From contig OW240912.1 of NCBI GenBank assembly GCA_933207985.1, forward strand, positions 81,966,852 to 82,030,851: a stretch of 64,000 nt of DNA. The letters are read 5' to 3'. The position numbers were made by a program, and so were the translations under genes. Shown here in pieces: positions 11,225 to 20,584 of the stretch (position 1 is its first letter; each line of letters opens with the position of its first letter). The DNA is from Pelobates cultripes. Lineage: Eukaryota; Chordata; Amphibia; Anura; Pelobatidae. The notes under the pieces are model-generated. The model had not been told where the DNA came from and did no database searches. It saw nothing but the letters and a program-made list of their open reading frames with translations.

Positions 11225-11300
11225 AAATTATGCCCCTACTTGCTATACCGCGAGTAGGGGCATGTCTAGTAAACAGTGAGCTGCCTGTGGCTGCTCACTG
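11225..11300. repeat. Dispersed repeat fragment with inverted TGCCCCTA words
   Basis: GCCCCTAC and GTAGGGGC pair as a short hairpin around CTTGCTATACCGCGA, followed by CTAGTAAACAGTGAGC. The inverse of this block recurs at 51569-51640 beside a CR1 fragment. Its family is unknown. Confidence 0.45.
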
Positions 11301-11329
11301 TAAAAAAAAAAAAAACACGTGTCCCCCCT

Positions 11330-11815
11330 CCTGTGCCCCCACCCGTGCCACGCGAGTGGGAGCTTCTAACCTGAAGGGGGGACCTATTGCCCCACCCCGG
11401 CCCCCACCCCTGAACGGCAGGTGGGGCCCCTAAAGTAAAAGAAGGGGGAGACCTAATGTCCTCTCCCCGGTCCCCACCCCTGAGCGGTAGGTGGGGGCCC
11501 TAAAGAAGAATAAGGGGGGGGACCTATTGTTTTCCCCCCGGCCCCCACCCCTGAGCATAATGTAAAATAATAGTGGGTCCTATTGTCCTCCCCCCGGCCC
11601 CCACTCATGAGCGGCGGGTGGGGGCCCTAAATACCAATAAGGAAGGGACTTATTTTCCTCCCCACTGGCCCCCACCCCTGAGCGGTGGGTTGGGGCCCTA
11701 AGTTATAATAAGGAGGGGGGACCTATTGTACTCCCCCCCGGCCCCCACCCCTGAGCGGCGGTGGGGGCCCTAAATACCAAAAGGTATTGTCCTCCCCCCT
11801 GACCCCCATCACTGT
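11330..11815. repeat. Minisatellite with units of about 70 bp
   Basis: GGCCCCCACCCCTGAGCGG-type words start near 11399, 11469, 11540, 11596, 11667, 11740 and, degenerate, 11798. That gives spacings mostly of 70-73 bp and one of about 57. Each unit contains a C-rich part, GTGGGGGCCCTAAA and GGGGACCTATTGTCCTCC. The block abuts a minus-strand CR1 fragment. Confidence 0.85.
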
Positions 11816-11819
11816 GCTA

Positions 11820-12202
11820 ACCTCTACCACTTCAGCTGGAAGGCTATTCCATGCATCCTGTAACCTTTCCTTGAAAGTTTTATCCTGAAATCCATGAACC
11901 AGCTTAGTAGCCCTTCTCTGAACGCTCTCTAGAGTATCAATATGCTTCTGGAGATACGGTCTTCAGTACTGCGTACAATACTCCAAGTGAGGTCTCACCA
12001 GTGTTCTGTTCAATGGCATGAGCACTTTCCTCTTTCTACTGCTAATACTTGTCCCTATACAACCAAGCATTCAACTAGCATTTCCTGCTGCTCTATTACA
12101 CCATCATTATCACCCCTAAATCCCTTTCCTCAGATGTTGAGGTTAGGACGTACTCTGCCTTTGGGTTTTTACGTCCAAAATGCATTATCTTGCACTTATC
12201 CA
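11820..12202 (-). pseudogene. CR1-type LINE reverse transcriptase, C-terminal fragment
   Basis: CR1 LINEs encode an endonuclease and reverse transcriptase. The minus-strand reading shows [50 protein letters not shown] and DAWNSLPAEVVEV. These are hallmark words of the thumb and C-terminal region. Stops and a deletion break the frame. The matching continuation FNVDK lies at 12778-12793, beyond an hAT insertion that split the sequence at 12203. Confidence 0.8.
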
Positions 12203-12769
12203 TACTGATGTGCATATGAAAAATATTTGGTTCGGCATTCCAAAATTCGGGACTTTGGAAATTCGGCACTTCGGTTCGGTTGGGCAAATCGGGTAAGTGT
12301 AGGTTTAGGGTTAGGGTTAGGTTAGTTTAGGGTTAGGGTTAAGGGTAGGGTTAGGGTTGGTTAGGAGTAGGGTTAGGTGTAGGGGTAGGGTTAGGAATAG
12401 GGTTAGGGTTACCCTATCCCTACCCTACCCCTACTCCAACCACTAACCCTACTCCAACTCCTAACCACACCCCTAACCCTACAACACCCACTAACCCTAC
12501 CCCAAAACTTAACCCTACCCCTAAACCTAACCCTACCCTGACCATACCCCAACCACTAACCCTCTCCTGTTTTGCCACTTATCAGAAATCCGAAGCACGT
12601 TGGCACTTCCGAAATTGGCACTTTGGCGGTTCGGTTCGGCATTATGAAATTTGGAACTTCGGCATTTCGGTTTGGCATTCCGAAATGCGGCACTTTGGAA
12701 ATTCGGAAGCATCCGAATGTCCGAAATTCGTCTGAATTTACATTCAGAACGAAACGAATTGCATGTCTA
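12203..12769. mobile_element. hAT (Ac-like) MITE carrying telomere-like arrays, inserted in CR1
   Basis: The ends are TACTGATGTGCA (12203-12214) and, at the right, GCATGTCTA closing at 12769. They correspond to TAGGGATGTGCA and TAGACATGTGCA in another copy at 42385-43565. CTTATCCA (12195-12202) and TTTATCCA (12770-12777) match at 7 of 8 positions and give an hAT-length target duplication. CR1 coding sequence reads across the site when the insert is ignored, which confirms the boundaries. Subterminal regions are packed with TTCGG/CCGAA words, a pattern seen in hAT transposase-binding regions. The core (12300-12562) is telomere-like. No protein is encoded. Confidence 0.8.
12300..12562. repeat. 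Head-to-head telomere-like arrays
   Basis: Degenerate TTAGGG-type repeats (about 12300-12410) face CCCTAA-type repeats (about 12411-12562), with the switch in GGGTTACCCTATCC. The units are irregular (TTAGGGT, GTAGGGG, CCCTACTCCAAC). The arrays lie wholly inside the hAT MITE. Related copies near 30055-30160 and 42150-42310 have CCCTAACCC or GCTAGGGTTAG words beside the same CG-rich flanks. Confidence 0.85.
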
Positions 12770-12777
12770 TTTATCCA

Positions 12778-12800
12778 CATTAAATGTCAGCTACCACAAC
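12778..12800 (-). pseudogene. CR1 fragment continuing beyond the hAT insertion
   Basis: Read on the minus strand this short piece gives the residues T-F-N-V-D-K up to the target duplication. They join in frame sense to CKIMHF in the part at 11820-12202. Homology fades beyond about 12800. Confidence 0.6.
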
Positions 12801-14288
12801 TCTGAAAGTCTGAGCCTACTATATTTCGCTCATGATTTTATTTTTTAATATGGAATATACTACACTATGGTCAGTTTTTATATTTGTGCATGTTAGACTT
12901 TAATGTTGATAACATTTTATTTATGTACTGTGCGCTCTCACCTACAATTTGATTTTTGTTTAAAGTGAAGAGGAATGTCTGAGTGTTGCTTTGCATGCAC
13001 GCACTTTCATCATTACCTTTATGAGATCAATATGATTTCAGCATAAACTAACAATTCGTTTGTGACATCTATTTTCAGAAAGATGGTTATATATGTGCAA
13101 CTAAAGAGTGTGAAAGCATGCTGCTTGCACTGCAGAACTATTGAATTAATGTGGTCATTAAGCTTTTGCTTGGTGATATACATCAGTGAATCACTCACCA
13201 CAGTGACAGTGTCACAGACCATGTGCTTACTTTAGACGGAATGCCTTAATAAATGCCAAAAGACTGCAAGCAATCTTCTGTTCCAGTTGGTTGAAAGATT
13301 TGTCATTGATTGTTAAAGATTAACGGACATTCTGTACTGGCCCAATATGCAAAATGAGATACTTTGTACGTTGTTGAACTTGCAATTAATATATTCGAGA
13401 ACGAATAAGAGACTACCGACCCTGTACACACTGCCTGTTCAGCGCTGGCAAAATGTAAGTATGGACTGCAGGGCAAGTATCACTACCAATTGTTTATCAT
13501 AATTTTAACTTTTAGTAAAAAAAATTATTGGAATAAATATCAAGATTTGAAGGACGCGGTTTACATGTCATGGACAACAGGACAAAATGACCTTGGATAA
13601 TAGGCGTCACAATGCATATAAAAAATCTGGATAAGTTCTTTTTCAATACTATGTCAAAATAGTGAATAATGTGTACAAGGAAGCTAAGCACAGTATTAGG
13701 CACCAATGGATAGGTATCTGGAATTGAAATGAAATGCTGGCTGTTTAAATTGGAAGTAGTCCACTATAGTTCTGATTTCTGCCAACATGGATCTACATTT
13801 GGATCTTATTATTTGAGTCCTGGAAATGATTAACAAGTTTTTTAAGGGCCTCTTAGTGGCAGATACAAATCTTATCTGCCCACACAATTCTTGAATATTA
13901 GACAGGAGGCCCCACAGAACGTAAGGATAGTGAGACCAGCAGATTTATCAAATGGTTCACTGAATCAATGGTCCTCCCAAAGAGAGAGAGGGGCCTGTTG
14001 TCACTGGATATAACTGTTACGTTGAATTCCAAAGGCTAACTGATGGCCAATAAGGGCTTAAATTGCAAAACAATTGGTCTTATTTTTCTGGACTTATCTT
14101 GATGAATCCACTTTCAATTAATATTACAGCCCAACCCAACATTGCAGGAACGGGCTTCTGCAGCATTATCAAAGACCACCTGAAGACAACAGGTGGTATT
14201 TTACCCTTTTTAAAAAAAAAATATTTCTCCTTACTGTTTTGATTTATTTTAATATTTTGTAACTTTTTCCCCCTTTTCATATATATAA
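12801..14288. other. Unassigned AT-rich stretch
   Basis: No element ends or coding fragments were recognised. Open frames up to 67 codons have no recognisable motif. Confidence 0.4.
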
Positions 14289-15156
14289 TGTGGCAAAACC
14301 GACCTCGCCACGTGTCCTTGGAGGGGGCTGCTTGCCCGTCTCTTGCCTTTGGACTATGGACCAGACTTTATCTGAATGTGTTAACCCAGATAGCTATGCC
14401 ATGGAGCCCATTCGTGTAGTTAAAGACTTCGGCTCCATGGCAATTGAACTGTGTGAATAGGATCTGAGCGCTATTCGGTAGTTTTGTGCGCTCAGATCCC
14501 AGCTATCTGGGGATATGTGACATGTCTGTGTGTTATGTGTAAAAGGTGACTTTATGTATTTTAAAGTGTTTTATGTATTTGTGCAACCATGTGCTCAATG
14601 GAGTCTGCCTCTATCCCTGGATAATTGGATTACTTTCCCCCATTGCCTCCAGGATAGAGGGCTCTGTAAAACCTGTTTGAGCCAGATAGTCATGTGCCAG
14701 CCAGGGCCCAAAAGATAATTTTACTAACTTTTGAACCCCTGTTCTGATTCATGCCATTTTTTAATATGTTGTTCCCCTGAATGGATTGATTGTGAATATG
14801 TAATTTTATGTGAATGTGATGTATGGTTTTAGAGTTATGAAAGTTGGGTAGAAAGTATGTTTTAACTGTATGTGTAATTGAGTTTCCTCTCAGGATAAGG
14901 GGAGGGAATATGTGGGATGTCACTGATATGTGATTGGTTGTTTTATACCTCCCTGTGGGCGGTCCTGTATGTGAAAGGCTGTAATAAAAACCAGGCTGGG
15001 TGTGCCAGCACAGAGTTCCTGTTTTAACCCTCAAAGTGAAGTGTCTCATTATTGGGGGAAGGATTTATTGTATGCTGTTCCAGTTTGACTGCTAGGAGAG
15101 TAAACCTATTCGTATGGTTCCTATTCAACTGTCTACAGCATTCATAAGCTTGAGAG
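14289..15156 (+). mobile_element. Retrovirus-type LTR, cut by the assembly gap
   Basis: It begins TGTGGCAAAACC at 14289, like the solo LTR at 22799 (TGTGGCGGAACC). It shares GACCTCGCCAC, CTATGCCATGGAGCC, GATCTGAGCGCTATTCGG and CTATCTGGGGATATGT with that LTR. It lacks about 400 bp of the other copy's U3. A TATA-like AATAAAAACCAGG near 14983 is followed by TGTTTTAACCCTCAAAGTG. The 3' end lies in or near the N gap. Its start differs from the LTR at 17173, so it is probably not the 5' LTR of the ERV whose env follows. Confidence 0.75.
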
Positions 15157-15256
15157 NNNNNNNNNNNNNNNNNNNNNNNNNNNNNNNNNNNNNNNNNNNN
15201 NNNNNNNNNNNNNNNNNNNNNNNNNNNNNNNNNNNNNNNNNNNNNNNNNNNNNNNN
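15157..15256. other. Assembly gap of exactly 100 N
   Basis: A run of precisely 100 N is the conventional placeholder for a gap of unknown length. It sits between an LTR of one family and the middle of an env of an ERV ending in another. Missing gag-pol sequence, another LTR, or both may be hidden. Confidence 0.95.
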
Positions 15257-15258
15257 AC

Positions 15259-16293
15259 TGGGGGGCTGCGGGATGGAATACTGGGCCTGCCTGGGATTAT
15301 AAACCCAAAAGTGCTTTATCTAAGATAGACAATCAGGGTAGATCCCTCCTTCAAAGAATGACTTTAAGAAAGCCTGGAGGAAGTACCCCTATGAAATTAA
15401 TGTTAAATATTGAACATCCTGGCCCCGAGGATGCAGACCGATATGTAATAGGAATGTATTGGAAGAAAGGTTCCTACAACAAATTAGGTCATTTCTACCT
15501 CAGAGATATGTACCACTCTCCAGAGTGGCAAGGGGCTGATCATATGGTCCCAAATCCGCTAAAACCACATATCCAGTCCTTTAAAGATATGATGGCCATC
15601 GCTAACCCCACTTTTGAAGATACCATGGCCGCTGAAACTGGATTCAATGACATTAATTTGTGGTTAGAATGGATGAGGTATAATGCTAACAAACATAATA
15701 AAACAGCATATTATGTATGTGGCGGTGCCCGACCCCACCTTGGCACCGTCCCCCTAACTCTCCCTTTAGAGATAGAAGATTGCTTCTTAAGCCTTTTTGC
15801 CTACCAATATGACTTTAATAGGTCCCTCTGCATGGCATGGACGGCAGAATACCCTCTCTTAGTTGAAAATGTTAAACCACCAGATGGAATCACAGTCTAT
15901 AGAGGTAATTACACTTGTTATGCCATGTATGACGGGATTGGTAAATTCATGGGTAACTTTTCTAAAGGTTATTGCGCCACTTACAGAACTGTTCCTATAC
16001 GCCTGTTGCAACACCATACCAGGTCATTGGGGGATATTTACTGGTTATGTGGGGATCTACAGTTAAGATCTAGGTTGGAAACTGAGTGGTGGGGTGAGTG
16101 TACCCTGGCCAAAGTTATCATGCCCATTCATATTATTTCTGATAATCATCATGACACATACGACCCTCCACATACATCAGCCAGAGTAAGGCGCGAAACC
16201 CCAGTAAAAGGCAGTTTTGACCCCCACATTTACATAGATGCCATTGGGGTGCCTAGGGGGTACCTAATGAATTTAAAGCTAGAGATGAAGTAG
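15259..16293 (+). pseudogene. env: Endogenous retroviral Env, surface subunit part (5' cut by gap)
   Basis: Env glycoproteins mediate receptor binding and membrane fusion. The frame is open from the gap edge (15259), so the true start and signal peptide are missing. The first Met (15358) is internal. Visible are several N-glycosylation sequons, Cys-rich stretches, a YWLCG motif (about 16041-16055) and W-W-G-E-C further on. A furin-type RVRR site follows at about 16180-16195. The hydrophobic fusion-peptide part expected after it is short here, because the frame runs to a stop at 16291-16293 shortly beyond. The downstream subunit continues in a different frame from about 16257, so an old frameshift near 16257-16290 breaks the gene. 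Length and motif order fit gammaretrovirus- or epsilonretrovirus-type class I Env; genus is not resolved. Confidence 0.8.
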
Positions 16294-16895
16294 CTGTAGG
16301 TTTTGAATCACTTTTTACCATAGTCACTGCCAACAAAAACCTTAATTGGATTAATTATATCTATTACAACCAACAGCGCTTCGTGAACTACACCAGGGAT
16401 GCCCTCCAGGGCTTGTCCGAGCAATTACAGGCCACATCCCAAATGACCTTCCAGAACAGACTGGCCTTAGACATGATCTTAGCCGAAAAAGGGGGAGTCT
16501 GTAAAATACTTCCCGACACTATGACTTGTTGCACTTACATTCCAGAAAACACAGGTCCTAATGGTAAAGTCACTCTAGACATAGCTAAATTAAATAGACT
16601 CTCAGAGGAGTTAAAGAGAAACTCTGGAGTTACTGATCCCTGGGAAAAATGGTTTGGTTGGATGACTGGTTGGCAGAGAGCTTTAGTCCAGATTGGTATT
16701 GCCTTACTAATTTTTCTTTTTATTCTCGCTCTTCTCATTTGTTGTGTCCTCCCATGCCTAAGGAAATTCCTGCAGAAAACTGTAGACCAAGCAACACCAA
16801 CCTTCACTCATCTGACAATCGATGATCAAGACCTCATCTCACCCTGTATTCCGCTACAAACTCTCCCTTATACTGATGAAGTGCAGAAAGTCTAG
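16257..16895 (+). pseudogene. env: Endogenous retroviral Env, transmembrane subunit part
   Basis: This frame is open from just after a stop at 16254-16256 to the stop at 16893-16895. It carries the membrane-anchoring, fusion-driving subunit. Visible in order are a hydrophobic N-terminal part, a heptad-rich coiled-coil region, an NRLALDMILAEKGG stretch in the position of the retroviral immunosuppressive-like segment, a Cys motif, and a second helical region. An anchor of about 23 hydrophobic residues follows (about 16690-16755), then a cytoplasmic tail of about 45 residues. The Cys motif reads C, eight residues, CC, whereas gamma-type Env usually has six. It is separated from the surface part by a frame change, so the gene is broken as assembled. 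Confidence 0.8.
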
Positions 16896-17172
16896 GAAGG
16901 GACAGTACAGGGACAGCGTCCGTCTTTATGGGTGGACTGCCGTACGGAGAAGTAGTGGATAAGCCACTATGGGTTACCAGCGGAGTGAAGAGTGTTCCTG
17001 AACCGTACTGACGGATGTGCTGCAGCCTGTTAGGGTCAAGAGAGGGATAGACTTGCACTTTGCATTAACACTAAGTCAGCGGTCATGGGGTTTCTGTGTC
17101 TTTGGGCTAATACTTCTTCTGATACTAACAAATAAAGTTTTGTCTTTTAGCAAATAACATTTTAGGGGGGAC
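16896..17172 (+). other. ERV 3' untranslated region and polypurine tract
   Basis: Non-coding sequence between env stop and the LTR. TTTTAGGGGGGAC, ending at 17172, is a polypurine tract, the primer site for plus-strand DNA synthesis, and directly abuts the TG start of the LTR. AATAAAG near 17132 is upstream of the LTR and is probably incidental. Confidence 0.75.
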
Positions 17173-17721
17173 TGTTGTAGAATTATTAGGCCTCTATAAA
17201 TCTGTAAGGCCCCTTTAAATCCTCTTGCTATACCTCTAGGAGGCCCCCCATAGTTTTACAAGGAAGCTTTGTCTATAGAACATAGAATTTGCATGTCAGC
17301 AAGAAATAGCTTTGATAAAATGTGTATTTACTAAAAGCCTTGAAACCTAACCTTGAGAAACTAACCGTGCCAGCTACACTCTAAATGGATGGCTGCCAAA
17401 GCACCCCTCCCATCGAGTGAACACCTCGTGCTAACAAGATGGCGCCTACATCTTGTGTCCACTCCCGTGTCAAGGATGACATCACCTCTTGATAGGAGGG
17501 TACCTAACTAACCACTTAACACCTGGACCAATCAATAGTGTCTATTTGTCTATATCTTGATTTTCTTCAATGATGTAATAATGCCTTTAAAAGGGTCTGC
17601 GCACCCATTTTCTGTCAGAAGCCATTAAACTTCTCTGAAGTTCTTTCATTACCCTGAACCTTGTGTCTCAGTGTGAATTTACTTCTGCGTGCACGCAACT
17701 TTATTATCTTTAATTTGGACA
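17173..17721 (+). mobile_element. 3' LTR of the env-bearing ERV
   Basis: It starts TGTTGTAGAATT right after the polypurine tract. A TATA-like TTTAAAAGGG lies near 17584-17593 and a CATTAAA polyadenylation-like word near 17624. The end is uncertain; TTTGGACA at 17721 gives a CA terminus and a length of about 549 bp. The 5' LTR is not in the assembled sequence, so no target duplication can be checked. Confidence 0.65.
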
Positions 17722-17754
17722 GGAACAGATAGTCATTCAAACTAATTGGTTTGC

Positions 17755-18292
17755 AGTAAATTATCTAGAACAGTTTAATCACTGTTTCTTTTAATTTTGA
17801 ACCTGCAAACTATGCTTTCAACTGTGTCTCTAGGAACATTCAGTGCCTTCGTATTTTTTTGTATCCTGTTCTTTGTTTGTTAAGGGCAATGATTCCTTCT
17901 CTTAACTTTGTGGACCATTCTTATAACCTAACCATATTTCTAACATGCAGTAAAATGTGACACTCAACAACCCCCTACCCAGTTCAGGTATTTCAAGTGT
18001 TCCATCTAAGCCCTTGATTAGTTGCATCAGGTGTGCATGAGACAACACCTGTTTTGCATATCTGGTAGTGTTGGGAGGGAATCTATTCAGTGGGTTGAAT
18101 AATTCTGAGACTAAAGAAGTCATTATAAGTTGCATTTTTAGTTGAATTTGTGGAAACCACTTAAAGCATTTGTTGTGTTGAGCTCTTTCAATTGCTTTTG
18201 TTTAATTTGTTCATTGCAAACAGCTGAAAGTCTGTAACTTTTGACAATAAACCTGATTTTCAATGGGGATTGAATAATTTTGATTACAACTG
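17755..18292 (-). pseudogene. Tc1/mariner-type transposon, 5' part with transposase N-terminus
   Basis: On the minus strand the element begins ACAGTTGTAATCAAAATTAT at about 18292, next to a TA dinucleotide, which is the Tc1/mariner target. After a non-coding leader, a decayed helix-turn-helix reading occurs at about 17920-17780, including ALNVPRDT and RFKIKRN. This is typical of the paired-like DNA-binding domain of Tc1 transposases. Stops interrupt it. The catalytic DDE domain and the other terminal repeat are absent. Its broken edge is close to the end of the ERV LTR at 17721, so the ERV may have landed in it. Confidence 0.65.
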
Positions 18293-19719
18293 TATATATC
18301 CATTATCCTCACCAGTAATTGCAGCACAGGCTATTAGTCTTTATCGGAGAGCTTTTTGAAAAGTGTTGTGATCAGAAAACTGTTTTAAAATTTTAAAAGT
18401 GCTTTAATAAGCCGTGGAATGTAACTGCTGCATCGTTTGGTCCCTGTGGAAGGTTTCCTCATTCTGAAAATTAGCATTCATTTTGTGATTGTGATACTTT
18501 CATGAATCCTCCTCACTATGCATAGACATCATCTGTTTACGAGCCACCTATGCAGATAAAATATTTTATTTTATACAATATAATATCCTTTTGATGAAGA
18601 CCACCACCAGTAAGTTGGACATTTATAAATTCAAAATGTTTTTATTACTTTCAATCCTATTATATTATGATACCAATTTATCCAGTGCATGTAAGTAGAA
18701 GAACATTTCTGGAACAAAACCAATTCAAGATTTTAAGATACTGGGCAAAGGAAGTTCTTAGGTAAATGATTCTTTTAAGACACAGTGAAAAAGGTATAGC
18801 ATTGACTTCCTATAGAATAAATGATTTGTACCTAGTTAGCAGGGCAAACAGCAGTACTTGTGGAAACAGTACGACTGACACCGGAAAGGTGCCTGATACT
18901 TTCAAACAGTTAGCCCAGCTAATGATTATAGAGGCACACCAGGTCAAACATGTTATAAAAATCTTAAGCCTGATCCTGTGTAAGAACTTGACAGAATAAC
19001 ACTAGTAAAGAAAGAGTCTGTTGAAGGTAAAGCTAGAACCATATCTGTCAACCTCTCCTCCCCTCTGACACACTGTGACTGGTTCAATAACAAGTAAAAT
19101 TATGGGAAAAAGCAAGGCATTTCCTTGGGGAAAATATTGCACACATTGAAAACTTTAAACAGACAATTTATAAAAAATCATAAATAATCATAAAATAAAC
19201 AATAATGTATACAAGAAAAGTTAAACTAAATTTAAGATCCATAAACAGGAGTAGGAAGGGAAAGGTGGCAAATGTATCAGTAGTGAAATAGAGAATAAGG
19301 AGAAGTAAAAAAAATACATATATTAAGAGCTACCACAGCTTTAGGAAAAAACAGGAAGCTTACTGTCACCTTCAGAATCTATATTTACGGAGTGAGAAGT
19401 TGGGTCATATATTCCATGACTGCAAATATATGACTCCTCTGGTAACAGACCTTCCAAAAATTAGGTTATGTGCTATCGCTGCCAATTTCTCCATTAAAGA
19501 AGATACAAAATCTTAGCTTCCATCTATTCCTCAAAGGGAAGTGTGTCTTTCCTATTGGCCTCAGCCCAAAAATGAATATATGAAATCTAAATTTGTTTAC
19601 TGCCCATGTAAGCTGAGGGTGTCAATAATTCCTAGTAATTATGCAATCCATAGACCAGGAAAAATCTTAGGTTGGAAAACACAAACTGTGAAATAGGGCT
19701 GACCAGAGTTCATTCCAAG
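18293..19719. other. Unassigned AT-rich stretch
   Basis: I recognised no element or coding fragment here. Short open frames up to 77 codons are unremarkable. Confidence 0.4.
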
Positions 19720-20160
19720 CAGGGCCACACTGGCCCACCGGGTGGCAGGTCCGGTGGCACACTCAGAGGGGGCCAGCCGCTTCCACGCTGCGAGCCGCCG
19801 GGCTGGGTGGCAGCCTCGCTGGTCCGGCGGCACTCCTAATGCAGAGGACTGAAGGAAGGGGGAGGAGCATGTCTTTCTACCATGCTGCCTTGCGGTTCCC
19901 ACAATTCCCAGCAGCATACTGTGCTTGGAATTGTGGGAACCACGAGGGAGCATGGTAGAGAGACATGCTCCTCCTTCAGTCCTCAGCATTAGGAGTGCCG
20001 CCGGACCAGCGAGGCTGCCACCCAGCCCGGCGGCTCGCAGCGTGGAATGCGGCTTGCCCCCTCTGAGTGTGCCACCGGACCGGCCACCCGGTGGCACATA
20101 CCTGTGCAGCCCCCAGATGATGCGGCCACCGGGAAATTTCGGCCAGCCCCCCTGACTCCT
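19720..20160 (+). mobile_element. hAT-type left end with a giant palindrome
   Basis: CAGGGCCACACTGGCCCACC at 19720 closely matches the left end of the complete hAT element at 2171. Directly inside lies a nearly perfect palindrome. Its arms are about 19738-19908 and 19927-20091, with an 18-base spacer, differing by a few substitutions and one 6-base gap. CCACCGGGAAATTTC (about 20126) recurs in the element at 2171 as CCGGGAAATTTCCCGG. No right terminal repeat or second copy of the flank ATTCCAAG was found, so the right end is lost. No protein is encoded. Confidence 0.75.
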
Positions 20161-20164
20161 CTCA

Positions 20165-20565
20165 GGTAAATGGAGAGGATGAGGGGGAAAGGCATAAGGC
20201 ATAAAGACATAAGGAGAGGGGGGGAAATAAAACAGAGAGCGGGTGAATAGATAGATGCAGGGGAAGAAAGAGACAGTGGAAGGATAGAGAGAGACAGGGG
20301 GGGAGGGAGAGTGCCACAGGGAAAGGAGGGAGAAAGAGACAGAGGGGGGAGAGTGAGACACAAGGGGAGAAAGAGGGGAAATAGAGAGATGGTAGAGAGG
20401 GAGAGAGAGACACAGAGGTAGAAAGGAGAGAGACACACAAGGGGAGGGGGAGAAAGAGAGACTGGGAAGGAGAGTGGAGACATGGACACAGAGGAACAGT
20501 GAGGGGGAGAAAGAAACATACAGAGGGACTGGGAGGAGACAAAAAGGCACACAGAGGGGCTGTAT
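20165..20565. repeat. Purine-rich GA microsatellite
   Basis: About 400 bp of GAGAGA, GGGGGA and AGAGACA words follow the palindrome, just as the TG array follows the GC-rich part in the element at 2171. Long minus-strand open frames rich in Ser, Pro and Leu over it are compositional. Confidence 0.85.
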
Positions 20566-20584
20566 ATATCACTGGTGGATCCAG

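Noticed and set aside
12300..12562. Interpretation as a chromosome-fusion telomere scar
   Set aside because: The arrays lie inside a unit with hAT ends and a near-perfect 8-bp duplication in a CR1 LINE, so transposition explains them better.
19639..20572. Minus-strand open frames of 303, 187 and 136 codons
   Set aside because: They cross a purine-rich microsatellite and a palindrome and consist of Ser/Pro/Leu repeats.
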